Positions 8,059 to 16,452 of a stretch of DNA of 48,761 bases are shown piece by piece; the first letter of the stretch is position 1; each line of letters opens with the position of its first letter. Source of the DNA: Hamadaea sp. GTDB lineage: Bacteria; Actinomycetota; Actinomycetes; Mycobacteriales; Micromonosporaceae. The notes under the pieces are model-generated. The model worked only from the letters and a program-made list of their open reading frames with translations. It did no database searches and was not told the DNA's origin. The stretch covers positions 1 to 48,761 of the forward strand of contig NZ_JABFVK010000106.1 in the NCBI RefSeq assembly GCF_013362815.1, in the 5' to 3' direction. The position numbers were made by a program, and so were the translations under genes.

Positions 8059-9957
8059 TTCAGCGATCCGCAATGGCTGCGGATCGATCTCGGCTCCACC
8101 GCCTCCGTCAGCCAGGTCGTGCTGCGGTGGGAGGCGGCTTACGCGACGGCGTACCAGATCCAGGTCTCGGCCGACGGAGCCGCGTGGACCACCGTGTACA
8201 GCACTTCCACGTCGACCGGCGGTACGCAGACTCTCGCGGTCACCGGTTCCGGCCGTTACGTACGCGTCTACGGCACGGCCCGGGCGACGGCGTACGGGTA
8301 TTCCCTCTGGGAGTTCCAGGTCTACGGGACCACCGGCTCGACCGGCTGCAACACAAGCACGAACGCGGCGCTCGACAAGCCCGCGACCGCCTCTTCGACC
8401 GAGAACGCCGGTACGCCCGCTTCCGCCGCGGTCGACGGCAACGGCGGGACTCGGTGGTCGAGTGCGGCCGCCGATCCACAGTGGATCCAAGTCGACCTCG
8501 GGTCGACGCAGTCGATCTGCCAGGTGACGCTCACCTGGGAGACCGCGTACGCGACGGCGTACCAGATTCAGGTGTCGGCCGACGCGGCGACGTGGACCTC
8601 GGTCTACAGCACCACCACGTCGACCGGCGGCACCCAGACGCTGACCGTCGCCGGATCGGGCCGCTACCTCCGGGTCTACGGAACGGCCCGGGCTACCCAG
8701 TGGGGCTATTCCCTCTGGGAGATCGCCGTACGCACCACCGGCGGTACGCCGCCGACCAGCAGCCCGCCCCCGACCGGTGGCGACGTTCTGCTCTCCTACA
8801 ACAAGCCGGGCGTGGCCTCGACTTCGCAGAGTGACGCGAACTGCTACGAGTGCACCCCGGCCCGCGCGTTCGACCTCGATCCCGCGTCCCGCTGGGCGAC
8901 CAGTTCCACGACGGGCTGGGTCGATCCGGGCTGGATCTACGTCGACCTGGGTGCGACCGCCGCGATCCATCAGGTGATCCTCCAGTGGGATCCGGCGTAC
9001 GCGACGGCGTACCAGATCCAGGTGTCGCCGGACGCCGCGAACTGGACCACGATCTACAGCACCACGACCGGGCACGGGTTCAAGGAGACCCTGACGGTCA
9101 ACGGCACCGGTCGCTACGTGCGGATGTACGGCACCGCCCGGAGCAGTGCGTACGGCTATTCGATCTGGGAGTTCCAGGTCTACGGCACCGGTGGCAACCC
9201 GACGACCCCGCCGGCCCGCCAAGCCGATCCGACCTTCCCCGCGACCCACCTCGTGTTCAGCGACGAGTTCAACGGGGCCGCCGGCACCAAGCCGGACGCT
9301 GCGAAGTGGACGATCGACACCGGCACCGGCCAGAACGGCGAGCTGCAGTACTACACAAACAACGCCAACGCGTCGATGAACGGGACGGGTTCACTGGTGA
9401 TGGAGGCTCGCCGGGAGACCGTCGGCGGCAGCAGCTACACCTCGCACCGGATGAACACCGGCGGCAAGTTCACCTTCCAGTACGGCCGCGTCGAGGCCCG
9501 GATCAAGGTCCCGAAGGGCAACGGTTTCTGGCCCGCCTTCTGGATGATGGGGGCCGACTTCCTCACCGGGCGGCCCTGGCCGTACAACGGCGAGGTCGAC
9601 ATCATGGAGATCCTCGGCAAGGACACCACTCGCAGCTACACCACTCTGCACGCGCCCGCGTACAACGGGGGTGGCGGTTATGGGTTCGAGAAGATCTGGC
9701 CGACGGACCTGTCGGCGGACTATCACGTGTACGCGGCCGAATGGGACAGCAAGGGCATCCGCTTCTTCGTGGACAGCACGGAGGTGTTCTACGCGAGCAA
9801 GGCGACCGTCGAGGCGACCCGCGGACCGTGGGTGTACGACCACCCGTTCTACGTGATCCTCAACCTCGCGGTCGGCGGTGACTGGCCCGGCGCGCCCGAC
9901 GCCACCACGCCGTTCCCGTCACAGATGCTCGTCGACTACGTCCGCGTCTACCAGTAG
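8059..9957 (+). pseudogene. Discoidin (F5/8C) x3 - GH16 glucanase, 5'-truncated
   Basis: The frame encodes three coagulation-factor 5/8 C-type (discoidin/CBM32-like) domains, each with a DPxW...DLG core and a GRYVRxYGTAR strand, then a GH16 catalytic domain with the signature GEVDIMEILG. The nucleophile and acid/base Glu are present at ~9592-9609. It ends normally in VDYVRVYQ. GH16 enzymes cleave beta-1,3/1,4-glucans outside the cell. The first discoidin domain starts in the middle (FSDPQWLRIDLGS), no signal peptide is present, and no ATG, GTG or TTG lies in frame between a stop at 7987 and a GTG at 8119 inside the domain. A shortened 612-residue product from 8119 is conceivable but would not be exported. 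Confidence 0.85.
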
Positions 9958-9975
9958 GACCAGCAGTACCGGCCC

Positions 9976-11025
9976 CTAGGCCGAGCCGCGCTCGACGAGT
10001 TCCGGATGGAAGATCACCGAGCGCGGCCGGCCGTCGGGCTCGCGGATGCGGGCCAGCAGGAGGCGGGCCATCTCGGCGGCCATCTCCTCGATCGGCTGCC
10101 GGATGGTGGTCAGCTGCGGACGGCAGGCCAACGCCGAGACGCTGTCGTCGAAGCCGACGACGGCCACGTCCTCGGGAATCCGCCGGTCGAGGTCGCGTAA
10201 CGCTTGCAGGGCGCCCTCGGCCATCAGGTCGTTGGCGACGAAAAGCGCGTCCGTCTCCGGGTACGCACTCAGCAGCGCCCGGGCGGCGCGTTCACCGCCG
10301 GCTCGGGTGAAGTCGGCCGGCTCGGCCGGGACGAAGGCGTACCCGTGGACGGCGAGGGCCGAGCGGAACCCGGCGAGCCGATCCTGCCCGGCGGTCGTGT
10401 CGAGCGGGCCACAGACGGTCGCCGGATGCTTACGCCCCGACGCGATGAACCGTTCGGCGGCGAGCCGGGCGCCGGTCTGCTGCTCGACGTCGACATAGCT
10501 CATGGGCAGCGGTCGGCCGGGCCGGGCCGACAACACCGCCGGTACGCCCAGATCACACAGCTGCTGCGGGAGCGGATCGGCGACGTGGCTGGAGATGAGC
10601 AGCACCCCGTCGACGTGGCCCTGGCGCAGATAGCGGAGGACCTGCTGCCGGGCCGGCGCGTCCGCAGGCATGATCACCAGGTGGATGCCTTCCGGGCGCA
10701 GCACTTCCAGCGCGCCCGCGGTGATCCGGCCGAGGTACGGGTCGGTGAAGATCCGGCTCAGGAACGGCTCGGCGAACTCCCGGTCGGCCGGTTCGGAGAC
10801 GACCAGCGCGACCGAATCGGTCCGGCGGGTCACCAGCGATCGTGCCGCGTGGTTCGGGACGTAACCGGTCGCCTCGATCGCCCGTTCCACGATCTCCCGG
10901 AGTTCGGGGTCGACTGTGGACACCTGATTGATCACGCGGGACACGGTCGACCGGCTCACGCCCGCGTACTCCGCGACCTGCTCTAGCGTGGGCGCACGGG
11001 GCGCGGGCGGACGAGGGGCGGCCAT
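9976..11025 (-). CDS. LacI family transcriptional regulator
   Basis: About 349 residues from the ATG at 11025; a TTG at 11034 is also in frame. The N-terminal DNA-binding domain is classical LacI (TLEQVAEYAGVSRSTVSRVI), with a hinge helix ending NHAARSLVTRRT. The periplasmic-binding-like sugar domain follows (VALVVSEPADREFAEPF, VVGFDDSVSALACRPQLTTI). Such proteins repress sugar-uptake or glycoside hydrolase genes until an oligosaccharide binds. The gene is convergent with the GH16 remnant, whose lost promoter may have been its original target. A GAGCGCTC palindrome in its own promoter suggests autoregulation. Confidence 0.94.
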   Translation of the reverse strand: MAAPRPPAPRAPTLEQVAEYAGVSRSTVSRVINQVSTVDPELREIVERAIEATGYVPNHAARSLVTRRTDSVALVVSEPADREFAEPFLSRIFTDPYLGRITAGALEVLRPEGIHLVIMPADAPARQQVLRYLRQGHVDGVLLISSHVADPLPQQLCDLGVPAVLSARPGRPLPMSYVDVEQQTGARLAAERFIASGRKHPATVCGPLDTTAGQDRLAGFRSALAVHGYAFVPAEPADFTRAGGERAARALLSAYPETDALFVANDLMAEGALQALRDLDRRIPEDVAVVGFDDSVSALACRPQLTTIRQPIEEMAAEMARLLLARIREPDGRPRSVIFHPELVERGSA

Positions 11026-11034
11026 GGTGCCCAA

Positions 11035-11065
11035 TCTATAGCAACGAAGCCGGAGAGCGCTCCCC
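11035..11065 (-). promoter_or_regulatory. LacI gene promoter with GAGCGCTC operator
   Basis: A palindrome with core GAGCGCTC (11055-11062, extended to GGAGAGCGCTCCCC) lies about 15 nt upstream of a TATAGA -10 element (11035-11040, minus strand). It resembles the TGGGAGCGCTCCCA operator of CebR/BglR-type LacI regulators. The site would cover the -35 region of the LacI gene. Confidence 0.6.
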
Positions 11066-11085
11066 CGCTCAACGCTCCGACGGCC

Positions 11086-11625
11086 TCAGGCGCTCGCCCC
11101 GTTGGCCTGCCAGTTCAGGCGTACGAGCAGCTGACGGGCCTGCTCGGCGTGGTCGGCCGAGACGGCGATGGCGTACTCCCCGGCGGTCAGGGCACTGCGG
11201 GAGGTGAAGTCGCGCTGCCCACGGGTGGCGGCATGGGCGATCGCGCCGAAGATCGCGCCCCAGACCGCACCGATGAGCAGACCGGCGATCACGACGCCGA
11301 ACCAGTTCCCGACGGCGAAGATGCCGAAGAGCAGGCCGATGAACAGACCGAACCACGCGCCGCTGGCCGCACCGGCCAACGCCGCCCGGCCGACGGTCAT
11401 CCGGCCCAGCACGTTCTCCACGAGGCGCAGGTTGGTTCCGACGATCGAGGTGTGCTCGACCGGGAACTTGTTGTCCGAGAGGTAGTCGACGGCGCGCTGC
11501 GCGGAGGCGTAGTCGCCGTAGGTCGCGACGGTGACGGTCGCCTGCCCCTGGCCGGCCCCGGCGGTGGCGATCGCGTCGGCGGCCGGGCCCACGGCCGGGC
11601 CGGTCGGGATCGAACTCATGGTCAT
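11086..11625 (-). CDS. General stress protein 17M-like membrane protein
   Basis: 179 residues; GGAGG lies 4 nt before the ATG. An Ala/Gly-rich leader precedes a domain like Bacillus YflT/GSP17M (VATYGDYASAQRAVDYLSDNKF, VEHTSIVGTNLRLVENVLGR). Next comes a glycine-zipper hairpin with two membrane-compatible helices (about residues 82-130, GAWFGLFIGLLFGIFAVGNW), then a C-terminal strand-helix part (EYAIAVSADHAEQARQLL). These proteins are common in actinobacteria and induced by stress; no biochemical activity is established. It has its own gap on each side and is not obviously in an operon. Confidence 0.85.
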   Translation of the reverse strand: MTMSSIPTGPAVGPAADAIATAGAGQGQATVTVATYGDYASAQRAVDYLSDNKFPVEHTSIVGTNLRLVENVLGRMTVGRAALAGAASGAWFGLFIGLLFGIFAVGNWFGVVIAGLLIGAVWGAIFGAIAHAATRGQRDFTSRSALTAGEYAIAVSADHAEQARQLLVRLNWQANGASA

Positions 11626-11704
11626 CTGTCCTCCTTCATCCCCTCGATCATCACCTGTCCCCCGATGCGCCCGCAGGGTAAACGGAGGAACTCATCGGCC
11701 CAGT

Positions 11705-12253
11705 TCAGCGGGTGCGCCGGGCGCGAGCGCGCTCGGCGAGCTGACGCGAGAGCACCGAGGCGGTCGTCGCGAGGACGGCCACGTTGAAGAACATCTGTAC
11801 GCACAACACCCCCCGAGCGAACTGCCCGTGCGCGGAGACGTCCCCGAAGCCGACGGTCAGCAGCGTCGCCGTCGCGTAGTAGAGCGCGTCGATCCGGGTG
11901 GACAGGCCGATGAACTCGCTCGGGGCGTACACGGCTATGGCGTAGTCGATCAGGGCGAAGAGCAGCAGTCCGCCGAGGATGCCGACGGTCAGCCCGCCGA
12001 GCGGGGCGTCGGGCTGGTCGAGCTGCCGGAGCAGCTGATTCTTGAGCCCGAACAACAGCGCGATCAGGGCGACGAGGGTGAGCCCGATCTGGAGGAAGAT
12101 CAGCCAGTCGCCGGTACGCGGCCGGATCGGCACGGCGAAGTAGAGCAGCAGCAGCGCCAGGCAGGTCAGCCCACTGCGTTCGAGGATGCCCCGGGCGGTC
12201 GCCTTTCTGAGGCGATGAGTGGAGCCCTGCGACTTTTCCGGTGGCATGCCCAA
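11705..12253 (-). CDS. Potassium channel family protein
   Basis: 182 residues with about four membrane helices. The last two frame a pore loop containing TLLTVGFGDV, a K+ selectivity filter of the TVGFGD type seen in two-pore-helix (Ion_trans_2) channels. Helices 1-3 are ERSGLTCLALLLLYFAV, WLIFLQIGLTLVALIALLF and LTVGILGGLLLFALIDYAIAV. There is no cytoplasmic RCK domain or voltage-sensor arginine pattern, so gating is unknown. Small channels of this kind set potassium permeability of the cell membrane. Next to the stress protein it may belong to a stress or osmotic response, but the 79-nt gap gives no proof of co-transcription. Confidence 0.85.
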   Translation of the reverse strand: MGMPPEKSQGSTHRLRKATARGILERSGLTCLALLLLYFAVPIRPRTGDWLIFLQIGLTLVALIALLFGLKNQLLRQLDQPDAPLGGLTVGILGGLLLFALIDYAIAVYAPSEFIGLSTRIDALYYATATLLTVGFGDVSAHGQFARGVLCVQMFFNVAVLATTASVLSRQLAERARARRTR

Positions 12254-12285
12254 ATTGTGCCCTGCGGCGGCGGTCCCGAGAGCAC

Positions 12286-12342
12286 CAGATCACGGATCTG
12301 CATGCGATCAAGGCCCAAGATCGCATGCAGATCCGTGATCTG
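12286..12342. repeat. Perfect 24-bp inverted repeat at GH6 3' end
   Basis: Two perfect 24-nt arms (outer part CAGATCACGGATCTG, inner part CATGCGATC) with the 9-nt loop AAGGCCCAA. It starts 19 nt beyond the stop of the GH6 gene and is probably its terminator. It shares GATCACGGATCTG and the loop-side word CCCAAGAT with the 61-bp elements, so it looks like a regularised member of the same family. Confidence 0.85.
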
Positions 12343-12361
12343 CAGGAATGAAAGCAGGAGG

Positions 12362-13762
12362 TCAGGAGCCGGTGATCAAGTGCATCGCCAGGTCGGGGCT
12401 GAACTGACCGGCCGGGATGCCGGCACCGATCCCGCAGTCGCCGTCGGAGTCGCCGGGCACCTTCACCCACAACAGCATTTCGGCTCCGCCGCCGACCTGG
12501 GCCGGCGACCCCAGCTGCCGCTCGGCCGGGTTGCACCACTCGCCGTTGGTGCCCTTCCCGTTGCGGCTGGTGTCGACGACGAACGGCTTCGCGTCCGCGC
12601 CGAGTTCGGTGTTCACCGCCGCCCCGTACGCCACGTCGTCGCTGGTGGCGAAGTAGTTGGAGACGTTGATCGAGAAGCCCCGGACGTTGGTCAGCCCGGC
12701 GGCGGTCAGCCGGTCGGCCATCGTCCCGGCCGCCACCCAGCCCGGGTTCCCGGCGTCCAGGTACGCCCACGTGTTGGGCGCCTTGTCGTGGAACTGCTGC
12801 GTCGCGTACAAGATCATGTCATTGCGGGTCTTGATGGCCCCCGAATCCATGCAGCCGAAGTCGGCGAGCGAGTCGGGTTCGATGATCACGACGGCCGGGC
12901 GGCTGCCGATGGCCGAGGCGAACGCGGCGATCCAGGTCTGGTAGGCGTCGGGTGAGCCCGCGCCGCCGCCGGAGTGACCACCGCAGGCGTCGCGCCCGGG
13001 GATGTTGTACGCGACCAGGACCGGAAGCTTGTCGGCAGCGTCGGCCGCCCCGACGAACGAGCCGACGGCGGTGCCGATGTCGCCGCTCCACGCGCCGAAC
13101 CACCGGGCCATGGGCTTGGTCGCGATGGCCGCGTTGATCTGAGCGGCCCGGGAGTCGCCGCCGTTGTTCCGGACCCAGACCGCCGGATTGGAGTCGGGAT
13201 CGACGTAGAACCCGCTGGTCAGGTCGAGCGGCGAGCCGCTGCCGGTGGTGGCGTCCACGAGCGACACGTTGTCGATCCAGAAGTTGTACGCACCACCGGC
13301 GAGCCCGCCGAGTTGGAAGGTGATCTCGCCGTTCGTGGTCTCCAGCGTGCCGGTGAAGGTCCAGCTGAAATGCCGCGAAGTCGCGTCCACCGTGAACAGC
13401 TGGTCGATCGTGGCCGGGTACGGGTCGGCGTTGAGCTGCACAGTCGTGCGTACTGTGCGAGTGGCCGTGGCGGAGGCGTCGAAGGACAGCGTGTAGCTGT
13501 GGTTCTGATGCAGCGTCAGGGCCGGTGACTTCTCGCCGAACATGGCGTCCCAGCGGTTGGCGGTGCCGCCGGGGACGGCCGCCTTGAGGCGTCCGCCGTC
13601 GACGCTCAACGGCAGGTTGCCGGTGCTCCACCACGGCGAGGTCGACGATGAGAACGTGCCGTTGGTGATCAACTCCGGACCGGCGTACGCGGCCGGCGCG
13701 GCGAACAGCGCGAGCGGCAGAGCGAGGGCGGCCGCGCCGAGCAGCCGGGACAACTGTCGCAT
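12362..13762 (-). CDS. Secreted GH6 cellulase with N-terminal CBM4/9-like domain
   Basis: 466 residues from the ATG at 13762, with GGGGAGG 5 nt upstream. Signal peptide of ~27 residues (ending PAAYA). Residues ~28-155 form a jelly-roll carbohydrate-binding module of CBM4/9 type (ELITNGTFSSSTSPWW ... FWIDNVSLVDA). The GH6 domain follows with family signatures YNIPGRDACGG, VVIIEPDSLADF (catalytic Asp region), AYLDAGNPGW, FVVDTSRNGKG and LLWVKVPGDSDGDC. GH6 enzymes cut cellulose with inversion; endo- versus exo-action depends on loops I cannot judge. Unusually the binding module is N-terminal and not CBM2. A TGGAA-N4-TTCCA operator-like palindrome lies 27 nt upstream of the start. Confidence 0.93.
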   Translation of the reverse strand: MRQLSRLLGAAALALPLALFAAPAAYAGPELITNGTFSSSTSPWWSTGNLPLSVDGGRLKAAVPGGTANRWDAMFGEKSPALTLHQNHSYTLSFDASATATRTVRTTVQLNADPYPATIDQLFTVDATSRHFSWTFTGTLETTNGEITFQLGGLAGGAYNFWIDNVSLVDATTGSGSPLDLTSGFYVDPDSNPAVWVRNNGGDSRAAQINAAIATKPMARWFGAWSGDIGTAVGSFVGAADAADKLPVLVAYNIPGRDACGGHSGGGAGSPDAYQTWIAAFASAIGSRPAVVIIEPDSLADFGCMDSGAIKTRNDMILYATQQFHDKAPNTWAYLDAGNPGWVAAGTMADRLTAAGLTNVRGFSINVSNYFATSDDVAYGAAVNTELGADAKPFVVDTSRNGKGTNGEWCNPAERQLGSPAQVGGGAEMLLWVKVPGDSDGDCGIGAGIPAGQFSPDLAMHLITGS

Positions 13763-13789
13763 GAGTTCCTCCCCAGGATGTCGCGAACA

Positions 13790-13803
13790 TGGAAACGATT
13801 CCA
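13790..13803. promoter_or_regulatory. Operator-like palindrome upstream of GH6 gene
   Basis: TGGAAACGATTCCA: perfect 5-bp arms around ACGA, the shape of a LacI-family operator, just upstream of the cellulase. It does not share the GAGCGCTC core of the LacI gene promoter at 11055, so a different regulator is implied. Confidence 0.5.
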
Positions 13804-13908
13804 GAGGCATGCTCCGCCCTAGACATCGACACTGTCAAGATTGTCACTGGCTGTCCCCGATCGGCGGTCCGGCTGCCAAGATCACCCGTCGGCCGGGAGA
13901 ATGGAGAC

Positions 13909-14766
13909 GTGATCGACCTTCACACGCACTCGACCGCCAGCGACGGCACCGACACTCCGGCCGAGCTGGTCCGGCAGGCGGCCGCGGCCGGTCTGGACGT
14001 CGTCGGGCTGACCGACCATGACACGACCTCCGGGTGGGCGCCGGCGGTGGAGGCGCTGCCACCTGGGCTCACCCTGATCCGGGGAGCCGAGGTGTCATGC
14101 CGCTGGTTCGGCCCGGATCGCACGGTCGGGCTGCACATGCTCGCGTACTTGTTCGATCCCGCGGAACCGGCGTTCGCCGCCGAACTCGCCCGGGTCAAGC
14201 AGGCTCGGGAGTCCCGGGCCGAACGCATGGTCGGGCTGCTGCGCGCCGACGGCGTCGACATCGACTGGGACGAGATCCACGCCTTCGCCGCCGGGGGCAC
14301 CGTCGGCCGCCCGCACATCGCCCAGGCGCTCGTCCGCGCCGGCTTGGTGGGCACAGTCTCCGAGGCGTTCGCATCGCACTGGCTGGGTTCGCGGTATCGC
14401 GTACCCAAGGAAGACGTCGAAGTGTTCACGGCGCTGAAGCTGATCCGCGGAGCCGGCGGGATTCCGGTCTTCGCCCACCCCCTGGCCGCGCGCCGGGGCC
14501 CGATCGTGCCGGACGAGCTGATCGCGGAGCTCGCTGCCGCAGGCCTGTTCGGCATCGAGGCGGACCACGAGGACCACACTCCCGCCGAACGCGCGCACGT
14601 GCGCGAGCTAGCGGCCGACCTCGGCCTGGTCGTGACGGGGTCCAGCGACTACCACGGCCACAACAAGGTGGTGCGGCTCGGCGCGAACACCACCGCGCCC
14701 GAGGTTCTCGATCGCATCGTGGACGCCGCGACCGGCGCGAAACCCGTCGTGGGCGCTCACGCGTAG
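13909..14766 (+). CDS. PHP domain phosphoesterase (RNase AM/YciV type)
   Basis: 285 residues from a GTG at 13909; GGGAGAATGGAG lies just upstream. PHP-domain metal-site motifs occur in order: DLHTHSTASDG (residues 3-13), VGLTDHDT, RGAEVSC, and the late GSSDYHG. Length and motifs match the YciV/TrpH group, which includes RNase AM, a 5'-3' exonuclease and 3',5'-nucleotide phosphatase that trims RNA 5' ends. A cytoplasmic trinuclear-metal hydrolase role is expected; the exact substrate is inferred from family. It is divergent from the cellulase and overlaps the next, convergent gene by 10 nt. Confidence 0.9.
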   Translation: MIDLHTHSTASDGTDTPAELVRQAAAAGLDVVGLTDHDTTSGWAPAVEALPPGLTLIRGAEVSCRWFGPDRTVGLHMLAYLFDPAEPAFAAELARVKQARESRAERMVGLLRADGVDIDWDEIHAFAAGGTVGRPHIAQALVRAGLVGTVSEAFASHWLGSRYRVPKEDVEVFTALKLIRGAGGIPVFAHPLAARRGPIVPDELIAELAAAGLFGIEADHEDHTPAERAHVRELAADLGLVVTGSSDYHGHNKVVRLGANTTAPEVLDRIVDAATGAKPVVGAHA

Positions 14767-15743
14767 TCGGCCCGCTCGCTGGTGAAGGCGACGACGGTCG
14801 CTTCCGGCACGTCGAAACTCACGGTCAGGAAACGTCCCGGCTCGAGCTCCACACTGGACGGATTCGCCTGGTCCGGGTGGCCGGAATCGTAAAGGTGGCG
14901 GTCGGTCCCGATCCACTCACCCTGCGGGTGGGTCACGATCCGCGCGACGGTGCTGCGGCGCGGTGAGAAGCGTTTTGAGATGTCGCCATACGCGATGAGC
15001 AGCGCTCCGTCAGCGAGAAGCAGCACGTGGTGCGACGACGCGGGTAGGTCGGTCTCCACGGGAGCCGTCCAGGTGCGACCGCCGTCGGCCGAGCGCGCCA
15101 GATAAGCGTGCTCCACCGACGTACGCAGCAACGCGACGACCTCGCCGCTCGGCAGAACGGTCAACGTGGGCTCGCGGAAGTGGAACTCGGTGCTGATCCC
15201 GAGCGGCACCGCCGTCTCCGCCGCCCACGTACGCCCACCGTGGGAACTGCGTACGGCGAAGGCGCTGTCGAGCCCCGTCCCCTGCCGGGGATCGACTCCG
15301 TAGACGGGCAGCAGAAGATCGCCGTCCGGCAGCTCCACCGCCGCTCCGTGGGAGACCGCCCAGAGCAGCTCGTCTCCCCCGGCGACCACCGGATCCGACC
15401 AGGTTTCCCCGCCGTCTTCGCTGCGCATCACGCTGGTGCCGAGACAAGTGAACGTGCCGTCCGGATGCCAGTCGAGGATGAAATAGCTCACCAGGACGGT
15501 GCCGTCGCGCAGCTGGACGAGCTTGGGATCACGATCGTCGTACTTGCCGTCGGCGACGACGCGGGGCTCGGACCAGCTCCGGCCCTCGTCGGCGGACTCG
15601 ACGAGCATGATCCGCCCGTCGGCGCGCACGTGACCGGTGCTCTCCCGGTACGCGCACAGCAGCCGCCCGTCGGCGAGGGCTACGAGGTCGGGGAAGTGCG
15701 GAAGCGTGCCGGATGTGGCTCGGGCGACGATCACCCCCGACAC
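14757..15743 (-). CDS. BNR/Asp-box sialidase-like beta-propeller protein
   Basis: 328 residues with four Asp-box (BNR) repeats: SADEGRSW, SEDGGETW, SSHGGRTW and SADGGRTW. These are the blade turns of a six-bladed propeller. The FRDPK/RIP-like arginine region of true sialidases is seen only loosely (YDDRDPKLVQLRDG). No signal peptide is visible, so this would be a cytoplasmic exo-alpha-sialidase-like glycoside hydrolase or a non-catalytic propeller. Family annotation in actinobacteria is usually 'sialidase family protein'; activity on sialic acid is not shown by the sequence. Confidence 0.85.
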   Translation of the reverse strand: MSGVIVARATSGTLPHFPDLVALADGRLLCAYRESTGHVRADGRIMLVESADEGRSWSEPRVVADGKYDDRDPKLVQLRDGTVLVSYFILDWHPDGTFTCLGTSVMRSEDGGETWSDPVVAGGDELLWAVSHGAAVELPDGDLLLPVYGVDPRQGTGLDSAFAVRSSHGGRTWAAETAVPLGISTEFHFREPTLTVLPSGEVVALLRTSVEHAYLARSADGGRTWTAPVETDLPASSHHVLLLADGALLIAYGDISKRFSPRRSTVARIVTHPQGEWIGTDRHLYDSGHPDQANPSSVELEPGRFLTVSFDVPEATVVAFTSERADYA

Positions 15744-15817
15744 GCTACCCCGCTGCTCAGCGGTTTCGGTGGACTCCCCGCGTCGTACTCACCGGCGTCC
15801 GGGCGAAACCATCACGG

Positions 15818-15867
15818 TTGACAGGCGTTGGCTATGTGCCGTAGCTTTAAAGCTATGAGAGATAGCC
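15818..15867 (+). promoter_or_regulatory. Promoter with nested 38-bp dyad operator
   Basis: A -35 box TTGACA (15818-15823) and a -10 like TAGCTT (15842-15847), 18 nt apart. The perfect 14-bp palindrome TAGCTTTAAAGCTA (15842-15855) covers the -10. An outer pair, GGCTAT (15830-15835) and ATAGCC (15862-15867), is centred on exactly the same point, giving a 38-bp two-layer dyad. It is the probable autoregulatory site of the TetR protein that follows. Confidence 0.7.
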
Positions 15868-15888
15868 AAGCGCTCGGGGGTGATCGGG

Positions 15889-16452
15889 ATGCCTAGGGTC
15901 GGACTCACCCCGGACCGGGTCGTCGACACCGCGATGACCCTCGTCGACGAGCGCGGTCTCGACGGGCTGACGCTGGCCGCAGTCGCCGACCGGTGCGGTG
16001 TGGCCGCACCGTCGCTCTACAAGCACGTGAGCAACCTGGCCGACCTGCGCACTCTCGTCGGCGTACGCGTGCTGCGGGAAATGGCCGATCAGTTCGCCAC
16101 CGCCGTCATGGGACGCAGTGGAGCCGACGCGGTCGCGACGCTGATGCGGGCGTACCGGGGTTATGTGGTGGCACACCCCGCCCGGTACGCCGCGGTTCCC
16201 GCCGATCCGCTGCACCAACCCGAGTACGCCGAAGCCGGCCGGCGGCTCCTCGAAGTGATGGGGGCCGTATTGCGTCCGTGGCAGTTGACCGGCAACGACC
16301 TCGTGCACGCCATGCGAGCCGCACGGGTGATCACCCACGGCTTCGCCTCCCTGGAGTCGGCCGGCGGCTTCGGCCTGCCCCAGGACCTCGACGAAACCTA
16401 CGAACGCCTCATCCACATGTTCTTGACCTCGCTCACCCCTCAGGAGTCCTGA
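15889..16452 (+). CDS. TetR/AcrR family regulator with WHG-type C-terminal domain
   Basis: 187 residues from the ATG at 15889 (GGGGGTGATCGGG upstream); a GTG at 15880 is the alternative. The N-terminal helix-turn-helix LTLAAVADRCGVAAPSLYKHV is TetR. The C-terminal half (MRAYRGYVVAHPARYAAVP, ARVITHGFASLESAGGFG) matches the TetR_C_33/WHG ligand domain. Its stop overlaps the start of the six-helix membrane protein that follows (TGATG), so both are translated from one transcript. A strong dyad over the promoter suggests autorepression relieved by a small molecule. Confidence 0.92.
   Translation: MPRVGLTPDRVVDTAMTLVDERGLDGLTLAAVADRCGVAAPSLYKHVSNLADLRTLVGVRVLREMADQFATAVMGRSGADAVATLMRAYRGYVVAHPARYAAVPADPLHQPEYAEAGRRLLEVMGAVLRPWQLTGNDLVHAMRAARVITHGFASLESAGGFGLPQDLDETYERLIHMFLTSLTPQES

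Noticed and set aside
8101-9200. Possible DNA tandem repeat or mobile repeat in the GH16 gene
   Set aside because: The similarity is due to three homologous discoidin domains; the copies differ at many third positions and have no target-site duplication.
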